The notes beneath the pieces were generated by a model. The model saw nothing but the letters and a program-made list of their open reading frames with translations, had not been told where the DNA came from and ran no database searches. From positions 10,212 through 47,903 of the forward strand of contig CAJFCJ010000184.1 in the NCBI GenBank assembly GCA_904063045.1: a stretch of 37,692 nucleotides of DNA, read 5' to 3'. The DNA is from Dimorphilus gyrociliatus. Its lineage: Eukaryota > Annelida > Polychaeta > Dinophilidae. Position numbers and translations under genes: made by a program. This document shows, in pieces, positions 8,333 through 18,554 of this stretch (position 1 is its first letter; each line of letters opens with the position of its first letter).

Positions 8333-10241
8333 TTAAATTTTTGTCCATAGTTTTTGTAGAGACGTATATTTTCTCAAATTTATCATACTTTTCGTATAAA
8401 TTATATCCATATGGTTTAAAAACGTATTGTCGATTATAATACGTTCAATACCTTTGATTTTACTGATTGCAAATAGCCTACCAGAACCGATTCCACAAGA
8501 GCTCAAATTTAAAGTTTTAAGGTTTTTTAGTTTAGAAAAATTATGCATATCCATGTCGTGTAATTTATTATTATATCCTAAATTCAGAATCTCTAGACTA
8601 GTAGCACTATCTATTTTAGACACTGATTCCCTATCTAGATTGCAATTCTGTAAAGAAAGACTTTTTAACTTTGGAAGTTTGATTATATGATTTACTATTT
8701 TTGTAAAATGTTCGTTATTTAGACCCACATTAGATATAAATACACAACTGAGGGGTCTAAGCGAAGTGATATTGTTTAACCCATTCTTAATAATACAGTT
8801 ATTTATTCCAACACTTTTGAGCTTATGAAGTTTTGTAATGACATATAAATCCGTTATAATAGTATTACTTATACAATCTAGATATAAAACTTCTATTTCT
8901 TTTAACTCTATAATGTCCCTAATACTATTTCCTTCTACACTAAATCTAGAAATATATAAGTTCTTTAGATTTGGAATCTGTGCTATTAGTTTTAAATCAA
9001 GCTGAGTTAGAGACTTATACAAGGTTAAACTTAAGGACATTAGTGTTTTGGGAATATTTGTAAAAAAATCGTTGTGATTTAGCGAACAAATGATAAAACG
9101 TAAATCTTCAATATTCTTTAACGTTTTTAAATCATCTTGCATAAGAATATTGTAAGATATATTATTAGATTCAAGATTTATACTTTTTAGGTTTAATAGA
9201 GAAACCGTTTTCAAAAAAGGAAGTAATCTTAATAAATTGGTATCTTGAAGGTCCAAAGTTCTGAGAGCAACGAGATATTTTAGGGAGTTGTTATTGTTAG
9301 GTTTATAAAGTCTATCTAAGTAAGGAATATGACACCCTCTCAAGCTCAAATTTTCAAGTTTTTTTAGCTTTCTTACCCCCATAATATTTTCCTCTGTAAA
9401 ACAAAAATTGTAGCTTAAATCTATTGTTACTAAATTCTCAAGCACATAAATATTATCTAAAGCATCAGATTCTGGTAAACTACACTTACTAAGACGCAAA
9501 ATTCTTAACATTTTTAAATTAAGAATCGAATACAAAACTTCAGTAGTAATAGCATTATTCCCGCTCAGGTCTAAATTCACAAGTTTTGTTAAACTAAAAC
9601 AAACCTCCAATAAGAACCCACCAGAATTTATTTCACAATCACGCAAACTGAGACTCTCAAGTTTATCATCTCCTAAAATACTTTCTATTAAAGTATTCTT
9701 TATATCTGCATTTTCATTTAAATTTATCGTTTTAACACTTTTTAAATATAGTAGTACTCCACTCAAGAAGTAAGTAGAAAGGCGACAGTGTGATAGATTT
9801 ATATTTTCCAGCATTTCCAACTTTACAATATCATACAAATCTGCTTGATTTATATTATAATTATGTGATAAATTAAGCACCTTCAAGCTTTTTAGCTTGT
9901 GAATTCCTATTAAACTTCCAGGTTTGAGCTGACAACTAGAAAGATTGAGTGAAATTAAGTTATATAATTGAAATATATTTATCATATCTTTTTTTTCTAA
10001 CTCTGTATTTTTCGAAATTGATAAACCACAGATATTAGATTTTCTCTTTATATTCGATAAAAAGTTCGCTTCTAAAGAAGAGTTGTTTAAAAAAACTATT
10101 CTTATATTCTTTAAGTCGAAAATAGACGTTAAACCATTTTTTGTTAAATTATGTGTATGCAAATGGCAGCTTGTATTATAATAAGATATAAAGTAGTAAA
10201 TACTGCAAATTTTGACAAAACTAAGATTATTAAAAAAACAT
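8333..10241 (-). CDS. Large leucine-rich repeat protein, family member 1
   Basis: The open frame reaches back to 10378, but its first three codons lie in a LINE fragment, so that start is not credible. The likely start is the ATG at 10241: it is preceded by CCC (10244-10246), and its first codons with one T fewer in the run at 10232-10238 would read MFFN, exactly as in the second LRR gene at 35508. This gives about 636 residues: an N-terminal region of about 60, then LRRs to the end. Repeats alternate between a 24-residue unit starting at a conserved Cys (LNLSSCQL type) and a 25-residue unit starting at Asn (LNLSHNYNI type), a 49-residue double period. No kinase or membrane domain is visible. 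LRR proteins bind other proteins; the target is unknown. LINE tails flank it on both sides. Confidence 0.8.
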
Positions 10242-10246
10242 AAGGG
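10242..10246 (-). promoter_or_regulatory. CCC start motif of LRR gene 1
   Basis: The minus strand reads TCCCTTATG around the ATG at 10241, matching the GGGCCTTATG context of the second LRR gene. It decides the start in favour of 10241 over the upstream ATG at 10378. Confidence 0.55.
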
Positions 10247-10368
10247 ATAAAAACTAGATATTTTTGTTATCCATATATGGAATATTAGAAACGAAATGGC
10301 AGTTATTTCTAACCAACGAGATATAATAACAGGGCAAGTAGAAGTAGGATCCAAAGAGGATTTAATGA

Positions 10369-10740
10369 ATAAAAGCATTTAATTAAACATCAACTTACAT
10401 AAAAAACTCATCAACTAACTATCAAAGAAAAATTTTCAGCAAACATCAACTAAAGCATCTGGGGATATATCCCCACCTTACCTTTTTAAAATTTTTTAAA
10501 ATAAAAGCATTTAATAAACCACATAACCTACATAAAAAACTCCCCACTACTGCTAAGAAAAAGTTTCAGCTACACTTAAAAATTTTTTTAAAATATTTTT
10601 TTTTAAATAAAAGCATTTAATTAAACATCAACTTACATAAAAAACTCATCAACTAACTATCAAAGAAAAATTTTCAGCAAACATTAACTAAAGCATCTGG
10701 GGATATATCCCTGCCATACCCTTCCGGGCTTCGACTCTCG
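10369..10740 (-). repeat. Three head-to-tail LINE 3'-end fragments
   Basis: Three copies of the LINE 3' terminus follow one another in the same orientation: 10369-10484 (close to the full LINE), 10497-10590 (short and divergent) and 10603-10740 (start of the 1.1 kb repeat). Each ends in ATAAAAGCATTTAAT and is joined to the next through an A/T-only linker of about 12-30 bp. On the minus strand these junctions are LINE tails abutting the next unit. Confidence 0.75.
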
Positions 10741-11761
10741 GAGGTCTTGAGGAGTGGCTATTACCACTCCCCACAGTTTGCGGACAGGCCTGCTCCCTTC
10801 AGAGCTAGCACCCACCCATTCCACATACACCTTGCGGTGCCTGCAGCGCGACACCTGTGCATCTCGAGTTACGGCAACAGCTGCACAGGCCACCGAGGAC
10901 TATCGGCATCCCGTTCCCCTCCTAGGAACACCTCCATCCAGCTACCCGAAGACAGAGGTTTTTGGTTGTTGTCTGACTCTTAGCTACTCATAATCACTGC
11001 TTACTGGACTTAGGTCTCTGCCAGTTATACTCAACATCTACACTTCAATCAGCTTGCCTATCTTCATGGCAAGGAGCTTAATCATTGCATCTCCATTCCT
11101 AACTCGTTCTGGCGAGCGGGTCCAGCTAGGCCATCCAGATACCTCTTCTATTGCCAGACTCCGCTATGATACCTACCTCTACATGGTACTCCTGCCGACC
11201 ACTTCTACTTTGTTTGCGGCGCTGACCTAGGCAGGGTCTAGGGCGTTCCTTTGCTTGGGCAATCCCCGGCCGTGGGTCGTGAGGACTTCGACCCAGTCGT
11301 GCAGATACCTTCCCATCCTGAGTGATCCTACCGTCCCTGTGTCAGGGGTGTCTACTCATACCCAACCACAGGCAGGCTCACTGACTTCCCTGTCTCTGCC
11401 TCATACACAAGCCTTCACTAAGCTCTTCAGCTCATCTGCCTTCGAGTCCCTGCATGGTACTCTGCACACCCCACCTCACTACTAGTCACGCATCCTACTA
11501 CGCTAGTTTTATAGTATCTTACCAAGGAGTATCCTCACAGTATCGACTCAGACCCAGATAGATTGTGGGTATCTGGGGATGCCTAGTATCCATGCTTGCA
11601 CTGTCATTAGCCGTCTCCCGACGTTACCAAGACGAACCACGTGGAGGTTACAGTGCTGTCGTCTCAGCTCTTCAGCTCATCTGCCTTCGAGTCCCTGCAT
11701 GGTACTCTGCACACCCCACCTCACTACTAGTCACGCATCCTACTACGCTAGTTTTATAGTA
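10741..11761 (-). repeat. LINE-related 1.1 kb repeat, left copy
   Basis: This copy is nearly identical to 16520-17286, same strand. Its 3' part (about 10740-10970) encodes, with a frameshift, the C-terminal tail of the LINE protein: FLGGERDADSPR matches the LINE's LLGGERDADSPR, then a divergent RCRHRKVY. Upstream is GC-richer DNA with no frame I recognise. A 96-bp segment is present twice, at 11421-11516 and 11666-11761, and the intervening 11581-11665 is related to a duplicated unit in the right copy. It is either a truncated or rearranged LINE of a sister subfamily, or a non-autonomous derivative using the LINE 3' end. Confidence 0.65.
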
Positions 11762-11937
11762 AAAAAATTTTTAAAAAAAATTTTTTTTAAAATAAAAGCA
11801 TTTAATTAAACATCAACTTACATAAAAAACTCATCAACTAACTATCAAAGAAAAATTTTCAGCAAACATCAACTAAAGCATCTGGGGATATATCCCCACC
11901 TTACCTTTCCAGGCATTGGTTCTCGGAGGTCGAATAT

Positions 11938-13047
11938 TTAGCTCTCCTGATTAGAAAGGCTATAAGCCCTTCTCTTCAGGATAGCTTGAAGATACCTGGC
12001 TGTTGAGGCCAGGACCAAATAACACCGAGGACTATCGGCATCCCGCTCCCCTCCTAGGAGCACCCCGACTGTGGTATCACGATCGAGGTTTTTGTTAAGT
12101 ATCGAAGAGTATATTTCTATACTCCTCCTATCCTCTTCGTATCCAGGACAATCAAGAAGTAGGTGATAGATATCTTCTTCTACTCCTCTCTTGCACACTA
12201 GACACTTAGAGTAAAATTCACTGGATACCTTTCCTAGCATGACTAGGCGAGGTACAAAGTGGAATGCTCCTGCCCTCAACTTGAGGAGAGCATACCATCC
12301 AGCGCCTCTGTACCTCAAGGATGCTCTGGGCACGTTCACATCAGCGACTCGCCACCTATCTCTCATCCTTGAGATAACGCTAGAGTGTCTAGCGATTTTC
12401 CTACTCTCCAGACTCCGCTTGGCAATAGAAGGAGCTTGCCTTGCCTCACTGTCCAGTGCAGTAGGCGCATACCTTTTGAGCCATCGGGTTGTACGCGTCA
12501 CCCATGTTGTTTTCTTTGCTTTTATAGGATTATCAATGAAGCTACTCATGTATGTACGTGAGTATCTCCACTTCCTATAGGCCCTGGTTCGCATCCTGGC
12601 AGCGAACACATCGACCATCTCAATGCATAAGTCCTTATACATTGATAGTCTGTTGAACATCTTTGAGACATTCATTGCCATTGCTACTCCGTTGTCCATG
12701 ATCCTCTGCAGTCTTCTGCATCGAGTGGAGTTCATACCAATCATTTCTACACCATAGGTTACGATTGGCATGAGCACTCCTCTGAGAACCCTTACCTTGT
12801 GGTACATTCCAATGGAGGGATTACGCAAGAGTGTTTGACACTGGAGCAGTGCCAATCGTCCCTGCTCCACTCTCCTATCCAGATGAGCATCGTCACCAAG
12901 GTCATTGGATATCTGGATACCAAGGTAGGTATAGGACTGCACCATCGGAATCACTTGATTACCATAGTGTATGTCACTATCCACCAGTGGTTGGGACGCT
13001 CCTACTATCATGTAGCCACTCTTTGCGCCATTGACACCCATCCCCAT
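11938..13047 (-). pseudogene. LINE polyprotein, C-terminal part with zinc knuckle
   Basis: This continues the reverse transcriptase frame after one base change near 13040: the RT frame ends QQWCSIWG and this one continues GMGVNGAKSGYM, the usual block after the FADD motif. Residues 35-50 (SYTYLGIQIS) are the conserved YLG block of LINE RTs. A zinc knuckle lies at C282, C285, H295 and C300 (C-x2-C-x9-H-x4-C). The rest is basic, as expected for nucleic-acid binding. The tail LLGGERDADSPR is shared with the 1.1 kb repeats. It was part of one polyprotein and is not a separate gene. Confidence 0.8.
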
Positions 13048-14252
13048 ATGCTACACCACTGTTGTAGCTTAATGAGGTTGAATGCCATATCCTCAGCGCT
13101 TTCTGCTAGCAGTACGGTGTCGTCGGCGAAGAGCAGTCCAGGTACTCTTTCAGCCAACCCATCTACCTCTACACCTCTCATTCCTGAGAAGATGTCATTA
13201 ATATAGAGATTGAATAGGAGGGGAGAGAGTGGACAACCTTGTCTCAGCCCCACAGTATAGTCGAAGCTATCTGTCATAGAGTCCCCTATTCGTACTCTAC
13301 ATTGCACATTCCTGTACAATCTGCTAACAAATCCGCGGTAGCATGCAGAGACTCCAATATCTGCCATCTTACCAAGCAGTTTGTCGTGAGGCACCATGTC
13401 ATAGGCTTTCTTAAAGTCTATGAATACTACAAAGGTGTCCTTACCTTTTATTTTTCTTCTCTTTAGAAGCTCTGTGAGAGTAGATGCTTGTGTTACGCAT
13501 TCCTCGAGACTTCTGAATCCTGCTTGGTATCTGCCTAGGAGATTATTCTCTTCCACCTCTTGTCTCATTTTTATTTCTACTATCTTAGTAGCAATCTTGA
13601 GCTGGGAAGAGATTAAGGATATCCCCCTGTAGTTGGAAGGATCACTCCTCTCTCCTTTCTTGAAGATAGGAACAATGATGCTAACATTGTCCCTAGAGGG
13701 AATGTCTTGGTTAATCAGTTCATTCATCTGAGAGACCATTGCCTTAGTCATCAGGCTTCTTCCCTCTCTATCACCCTCCAGGAGCTTATAGAACTCTGAT
13801 GGTATCTCGTCTGCTCCTGGCGCCTTGTTTCGCGGTGTTACTTTGATTGCTAAACGTACTTCAGGCCATTTTACGGTGATAGATCCTTGTATTACTGGGA
13901 TGTCCCTATATTGACCTTGTGAGAGTGACTTGAAGTAGCTGTACCAGGAGTTTAGGATTTGATCCTTGGTGACTGCTAACTTATTAGTCTGTGGATCTCT
14001 GATAGCAGCATTACTGACTGCACCTCTTACAGCTCCTCTGAAAGAGTTGATCCACCTCCACATGTCCCGAGACCTGTTGGCAGTCGTAAGGTCTATGCCT
14101 TTCTGGACATACCTATCCCAGTTTTTCTTTCGACAGGCTAGTATGAGTTTTTTGGATCTAGTCCATAGTTCCTCATACTTAGCTTTGTCTTCTTCGGTGT
14201 TCAATCCTGATGCTCTCAGCTTCCTTCGCTGGTCAATGCATCTGATTGTCAC
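13008..14252 (-). pseudogene. LINE reverse transcriptase domain
   Basis: This enzyme would copy the LINE RNA at a nicked target. Numbered from 14252: residues 140-152 (RNKAPGADEIPSE) are the domain 0/1 block, 193-212 (IVPIFKKGERSDPSNYRG) block 2, 275-285 (VVFIDFKKAYD) motif A with D279, 335-352 (GLRQGCPLSPLLFN onward) motif B, and 373-384 (LLFADDTVLLAE) motif C with the catalytic pair D377-D378. All catalytic residues are intact. It ends in a frameshift and is separated from the endonuclease by another, so as assembled no full-length protein is made. Confidence 0.9.
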
Positions 14253-14308
14253 CTTATCAAGGATAACTGTCCTCTTCTCCTCTTTGAAGTCATAGAGGTT
14301 GAGATTAT

Positions 14309-15258
14309 TCAGTATCCTCTTTGCAGTGGTACCATCTCTGGCTCATCTGTCCAGTGCTTATGATGGATGATCCTTTCCCACTGCTGGGCCATTCTCTTCC
14401 TACTTACTATACTCTTTGGCTGTTCAGCAGGTACTTGAAGCCCTGTGATCTTGATTAGAACTGGTTTATGATTGGACAGATCCCAGTTCTCGATCACTTG
14501 TTGACTAATAGGGCTTTCACCTTTAGTCTGGACAAGGAAGTCTATAGGAAATCCTCGTCTGTTCCCGTCGACTCTCCATCAAGTCCTCCTTGTCATTGTG
14601 AGGATCTCAGGGTTAGCAAGGGTTATTTGCTCCGCTAATAACCGCTTCTGCACAGTCTCAGGCTTGGAGTTACAGTCCCCTACGGTGACCACCTCGTCAA
14701 ACCGATCCTTGTGCTTCCTCAGCAACGCACCAAGTCTCTTGTATGCCTGCTTGCGGTTATCGAGTCCATGAGGAATGTATACATTGACACACAGTACCTT
14801 CTTAGGTCTTGTGTCAAGAGCAACTGCTATGAAATTGCTATCTACATGGACTAGGGTGACTGGTTCCTAATCCGGTTCCTGACAGCAAGGAATAGTCCTC
14901 GCTTGCCCAGGTCGTCCTCTTTGTCTGAGGAGTATATGGTGTAGCCACCTATCTTAGGTGTTCTGCCTGCCCATAGAGTCTCCTGTATGGCTACAATGTC
15001 AGGCTTCTCGCGCGACAGGTATAGCCATATCTCAGACAATTTGGTTCGGATGCCATTGATGTTATAGCTAAGGATCTTGAGAGTTTCGATCTCTTGCTTA
15101 GGACATCGTGTGGTCTTACTCCGACCTTTGGTGGACTCCTTGATCCACCAATTCTCTCTTCTAGCTAAGGCTTTTAGCCTATCATTGCTAACAAGAGGCT
15201 GTTTGTTGACTATTACATCTAGTCTTTGGCAACCATTTGGTTGCCTTATTCGCTTCAC
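14309..15258 (-). pseudogene. LINE apurinic-type endonuclease domain
   Basis: This is the nicking enzyme of the LINE (exonuclease-endonuclease-phosphatase fold), spread over three frames. From 15258: KILSYNINGIRTK and DIVAIQETLW carry the metal-binding Asn and Glu of the family. A second frame (about 14870-14590) has VTVGDCNSKPE, the G-D-F-N block with Cys for Phe. A third frame (14497-14309) has SNHKPVLIKI, equivalent to the terminal S-D-H block but with Asn for Asp. The order and spacing are normal for APE-type LINEs such as Jockey, R1 and CR1 relatives. Confidence 0.8.
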
Positions 15259-15467
15259 CTTGGCCTGCTTGAGGCCGAGGTGTTTTCAAGCTTGGAGCTC
15301 ACCAGGTCCCTTTGACCCATGGGAGTCCCCACAAACAATACTTTCTTCCAGTCTCTAGGCTCTTATTCCCAGCCCCTGGTAAGCCAGGCTGGCGGCCATT
15401 CATGATCGTCGGGCTGAGTCAACCTTCTCAGCCCGGTAAAAGAACCTTCTGGGTTCTCTAGAACCCT

Positions 15468-15737
15468 TCAGGGGTGGCCTTGTCCAACACCCTGGAAAAT
15501 GCTATGTTTGGGCCTCTTTGGCCCATTAAGTAGACATTGTGGCTCCTCGCCCTTCGAGCCACTCCTCGAGCTGGGCCCTTTTGGGTGCCTCAGCATGACG
15601 AAGCCTTCATTGATCAGCGCAGCATAAACCCTCTTTATTGTGAGGTTAGCTGCTCTGATCTCCAGCTTGTCCATCCATGTCCTCACCTGACAGGTCATGG
15701 ATATTCTTATTTTCTTTTTCTTTAGAATCTCCATCAC
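15468..15737 (-). other. Open frame upstream of the LINE endonuclease, possible ORF1 or 5' coding part
   Basis: An 89-codon frame, rich in Lys, Arg, Gly and Pro, lies on the LINE strand about 210 bp before the endonuclease frame. No zinc knuckle or coiled coil is visible. Its composition is like the LINE, not like the AT-rich host genes. It could be the end of an ORF1 whose start is in the gap. Confidence 0.35.
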
Positions 15738-15791
15738 CTGTTCAGGTGAGGTAAAGACTGGTACCTGCAGATATGCATACTTCCAGTATGA

Positions 15792-16384
15792 NNNNNNNNN
15801 NNNNNNNNNNNNNNNNNNNNNNNNNNNNNNNNNNNNNNNNNNNNNNNNNNNNNNNNNNNNNNNNNNNNNNNNNNNNNNNNNNNNNNNNNNNNNNNNNNNN
15901 NNNNNNNNNNNNNNNNNNNNNNNNNNNNNNNNNNNNNNNNNNNNNNNNNNNNNNNNNNNNNNNNNNNNNNNNNNNNNNNNNNNNNNNNNNNNNNNNNNNN
16001 NNNNNNNNNNNNNNNNNNNNNNNNNNNNNNNNNNNNNNNNNNNNNNNNNNNNNNNNNNNNNNNNNNNNNNNNNNNNNNNNNNNNNNNNNNNNNNNNNNNN
16101 NNNNNNNNNNNNNNNNNNNNNNNNNNNNNNNNNNNNNNNNNNNNNNNNNNNNNNNNNNNNNNNNNNNNNNNNNNNNNNNNNNNNNNNNNNNNNNNNNNNN
16201 NNNNNNNNNNNNNNNNNNNNNNNNNNNNNNNNNNNNNNNNNNNNNNNNNNNNNNNNNNNNNNNNNNNNNNNNNNNNNNNNNNNNNNNNNNNNNNNNNNNN
16301 NNNNNNNNNNNNNNNNNNNNNNNNNNNNNNNNNNNNNNNNNNNNNNNNNNNNNNNNNNNNNNNNNNNNNNNNNNNNNNNNNNNN
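15792..16384. other. Assembly gap (593 N)
   Basis: A run of N with no sequence information. It sits between two homologous repeats, so the join across it may be wrong or collapsed. Confidence 0.99.
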
Positions 16385-17573
16385 TTTAAAATAAAAGCAT
16401 TTAATAACACATAACCTACATAAAAAACTCACACTACTATAAGAAAAATTTCAGCAAACATCAACTAAAGCATCTGGGATATATCCCTCCATACCTTCCG
16501 GCTTCGACTCTCGGAGGTCTTGAGGAATGGCTATTACCACTCCCCACAGTTTGCGGACAGGTCTGCTCCCTTCAGAGCTAGCACCCACCCATTCCACATA
16601 CACCTTGCGGTGCCTGCAGCGCGACACCTGTGCATCTCGAGTTACGGTAACAGCTGCACAGGCCACCGAGGACTATCGGCATCCCGTTCCCCTCCTAGGA
16701 ACACCTCCATCCAGCTACCCGAAGACAGAGGTTTTGGTTGTTGGTCTGACTCTTAGCTACTCATAATCACTGCTTACTGGACTTAGGTCTCTGCCAGTTA
16801 TACTCAACATCTACACTTCAATCAGCTTGCCTATCTTCATGGCAAGGAGCTTAATCATTGCATCTCCATCCTAACTGTTCTGGCGAGCGGGTCCAGCTAG
16901 GCCATCCAGATACCTCTTCTATTGCCAGACTCCGCTATGATAACTACCTCTACATGGTACTCCTGCCGACCACTTCTACTTTGTTTGCGGCGCTGACCTA
17001 GGCAGGGTCTGGGGCGTTCCTTTGCTTGGGCAATCCCCGGCCGTGGGTCGTGAGGACTTCGACCCAGTCGTGCAGATACCTTCCCATCCTGAGTGATCCT
17101 ACCGTCCCTGTGTCAGGGGTGTCTACTCATACCCAACCACAGGCAGGCTCACTGACTTCCCTGTCTCTGCCCATACACAAGCCTTCACTAAGCTCTTCAG
17201 CTCATCTGCCTTCGAGTCCCTGCATGGTACTCTGCACACCCCACCTCACTACTAGTCACGCATCCTACTACGCTAGTTTTATAGTATCTTACCAAGGAGT
17301 ATCCTCACAGTATGACTCAGACCCAGATAGATTGTGGGTATCTGGGGCGTGCCTAGTATCCATGCTTGCACTGTCATTAGCCGTCTCCGACGTTACCAAG
17401 ACGAACCACGTGGAGGTTACAGTGCTGTGTTTTTTATATTTCAAGATCCTCACAGTATGAACTCAACCCAGATAGATTGGGTATCTGGGGTGCTAGTATC
17501 CATGCTTGCACTGTCATTAGCCGTCTCCCGACGTTACCAAGACGAACCACGTGGAGTTACAGTGCTGTCGTCT
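16385..17573 (-). repeat. LINE-related 1.1 kb repeat, right copy, abutting the LSU rRNA gene
   Basis: Same content and orientation as the left copy: LINE 3' end (16385-16520), LINE C-terminal codons (to about 16750), then the shared GC-richer region. It lacks many single bases relative to the left copy, often in homopolymers. Instead of the second 96-bp segment it has a tandem duplication of a roughly 128-bp unit (17302-17428 and 17446-17573). It ends only tens of bases from the LSU 3' end. Confidence 0.7.
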
Positions 17574-17599
17574 CACCATGCGTTCATTTTATCTCTCTA

Positions 17600-17883
17600 G
17601 ATGAGCTTTAATTTCTACAATGTGTAGGATAGAACGACGGTAAGGACTGCGCCGTGCCTCAAATGCTCGCTTGCGCTCGCACCTTACAGCAGGCCGTCCA
17701 TGTCGTGTCGTTTTCACGTCCGCCTTCCGACCTTGGGCCCGGTTTCTAGCTTAGAGGCTTTCAGCTATACTCCGGTAGACGTAGCTCCGCGACATGCCCG
17801 TCCGGACAATCGCTCCACCAGTGGTCTCATAGGTCCTTCCTTTCGTACTACTCCCTACTCCCCGCAGTCGTCTGTAGGTAGGA

Positions 17884-17930
<47 letters not shown>

Positions 17931-18515
17931 ATTAGTGGGTGAACAATCCAACACTTCGGCGCTCCTGCACGCCGATGGTAGGAAGAGCCGACATCGAAGA
18001 ATCAAAAAGCCGCGTCGCTTTCTGCGCTCGACGGCCACAAGCCAGTTATCCCTGCGGTAACTTTTCTGTCACCCACCTCACAACTGCGGTGTCAAGGTGG
18101 GATCCCTAGGCCTGGGTTTCCCCGCACGTACTCATCATCGTACGCTCAAGCACTCTCAAGCCCTTATGCTCCACGCGGGTTTTCCCGTCCCGCTGCGAGT
18201 ACCTTCGGTCAGCTGCGTTCTGCTCCTGCAGCTGTGCCGCCCCAGCCAAACAGTCCATCTAGCATCCATCCCCGAGGGTGTGCCATGAGCTCCGACGCGT
18301 AGTGGTCTTTCACTTCCGCGTTGCCGCTCCCACCTCCCTACATCACGTCGCAGCTCACCGCTCTGCTACACTACTGTGAAGCTCAACAGGGTCTTCTTTC
18401 CCCGCCTACATCGCCAAGCCCGTTCCCTTGGCACGTGGGTTCGCTAGTCTGCAGGTAGGGACAGTGGGAATCTCGTCTTTCCATTCATGCGCGTCACCAA
18501 TTAAGTGACGAGGCG

Positions 18516-18554
<39 letters not shown>

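Larger units (their letters stand above)
11787..15791 (-). mobile_element. APE-type non-LTR retrotransposon (LINE), 5' end in the assembly gap
   Basis: On the minus strand the order is: a possible ORF1-like frame (15468-15737), AP-type endonuclease (about 15258-14450), reverse transcriptase (14252-13008), C-terminal zinc knuckle (12210-12150 region), a stop at 11938, then about 150 bp of 3' UTR ending in an A/T-rich tail at about 11765-11790. No RNase H domain was seen. At least four frame changes interrupt the main ORF. Base composition is far less AT-rich than the host genes nearby. The 5' end runs into the N stretch. Confidence 0.85.

Noticed and set aside
8427-8690. Plus-strand 87-codon frame
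   Set aside because: Antisense shadow of the LRR gene.
10747-11809. Plus-strand open frames in the left 1.1 kb repeat, and their twins at 16520-17600
   Set aside because: They run antisense to the LINE-derived codons, change frame between near-identical copies, and have no recognisable domain.
12239-15725. Plus-strand frames opposite the LINE
   Set aside because: They are antisense shadows of the endonuclease and reverse transcriptase frames.
15697-16432. Long frames through the N run
   Set aside because: They consist of unknown bases and carry no information.
10606-17287. Direct repeats flanking a reverse transcriptase, as in an LTR retrotransposon
   Set aside because: The repeats contain the LINE 3' end and LINE C-terminal codons, and the enzyme is an endonuclease-type non-LTR RT with no protease or integrase. 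They are LINE-derived copies, not LTRs.
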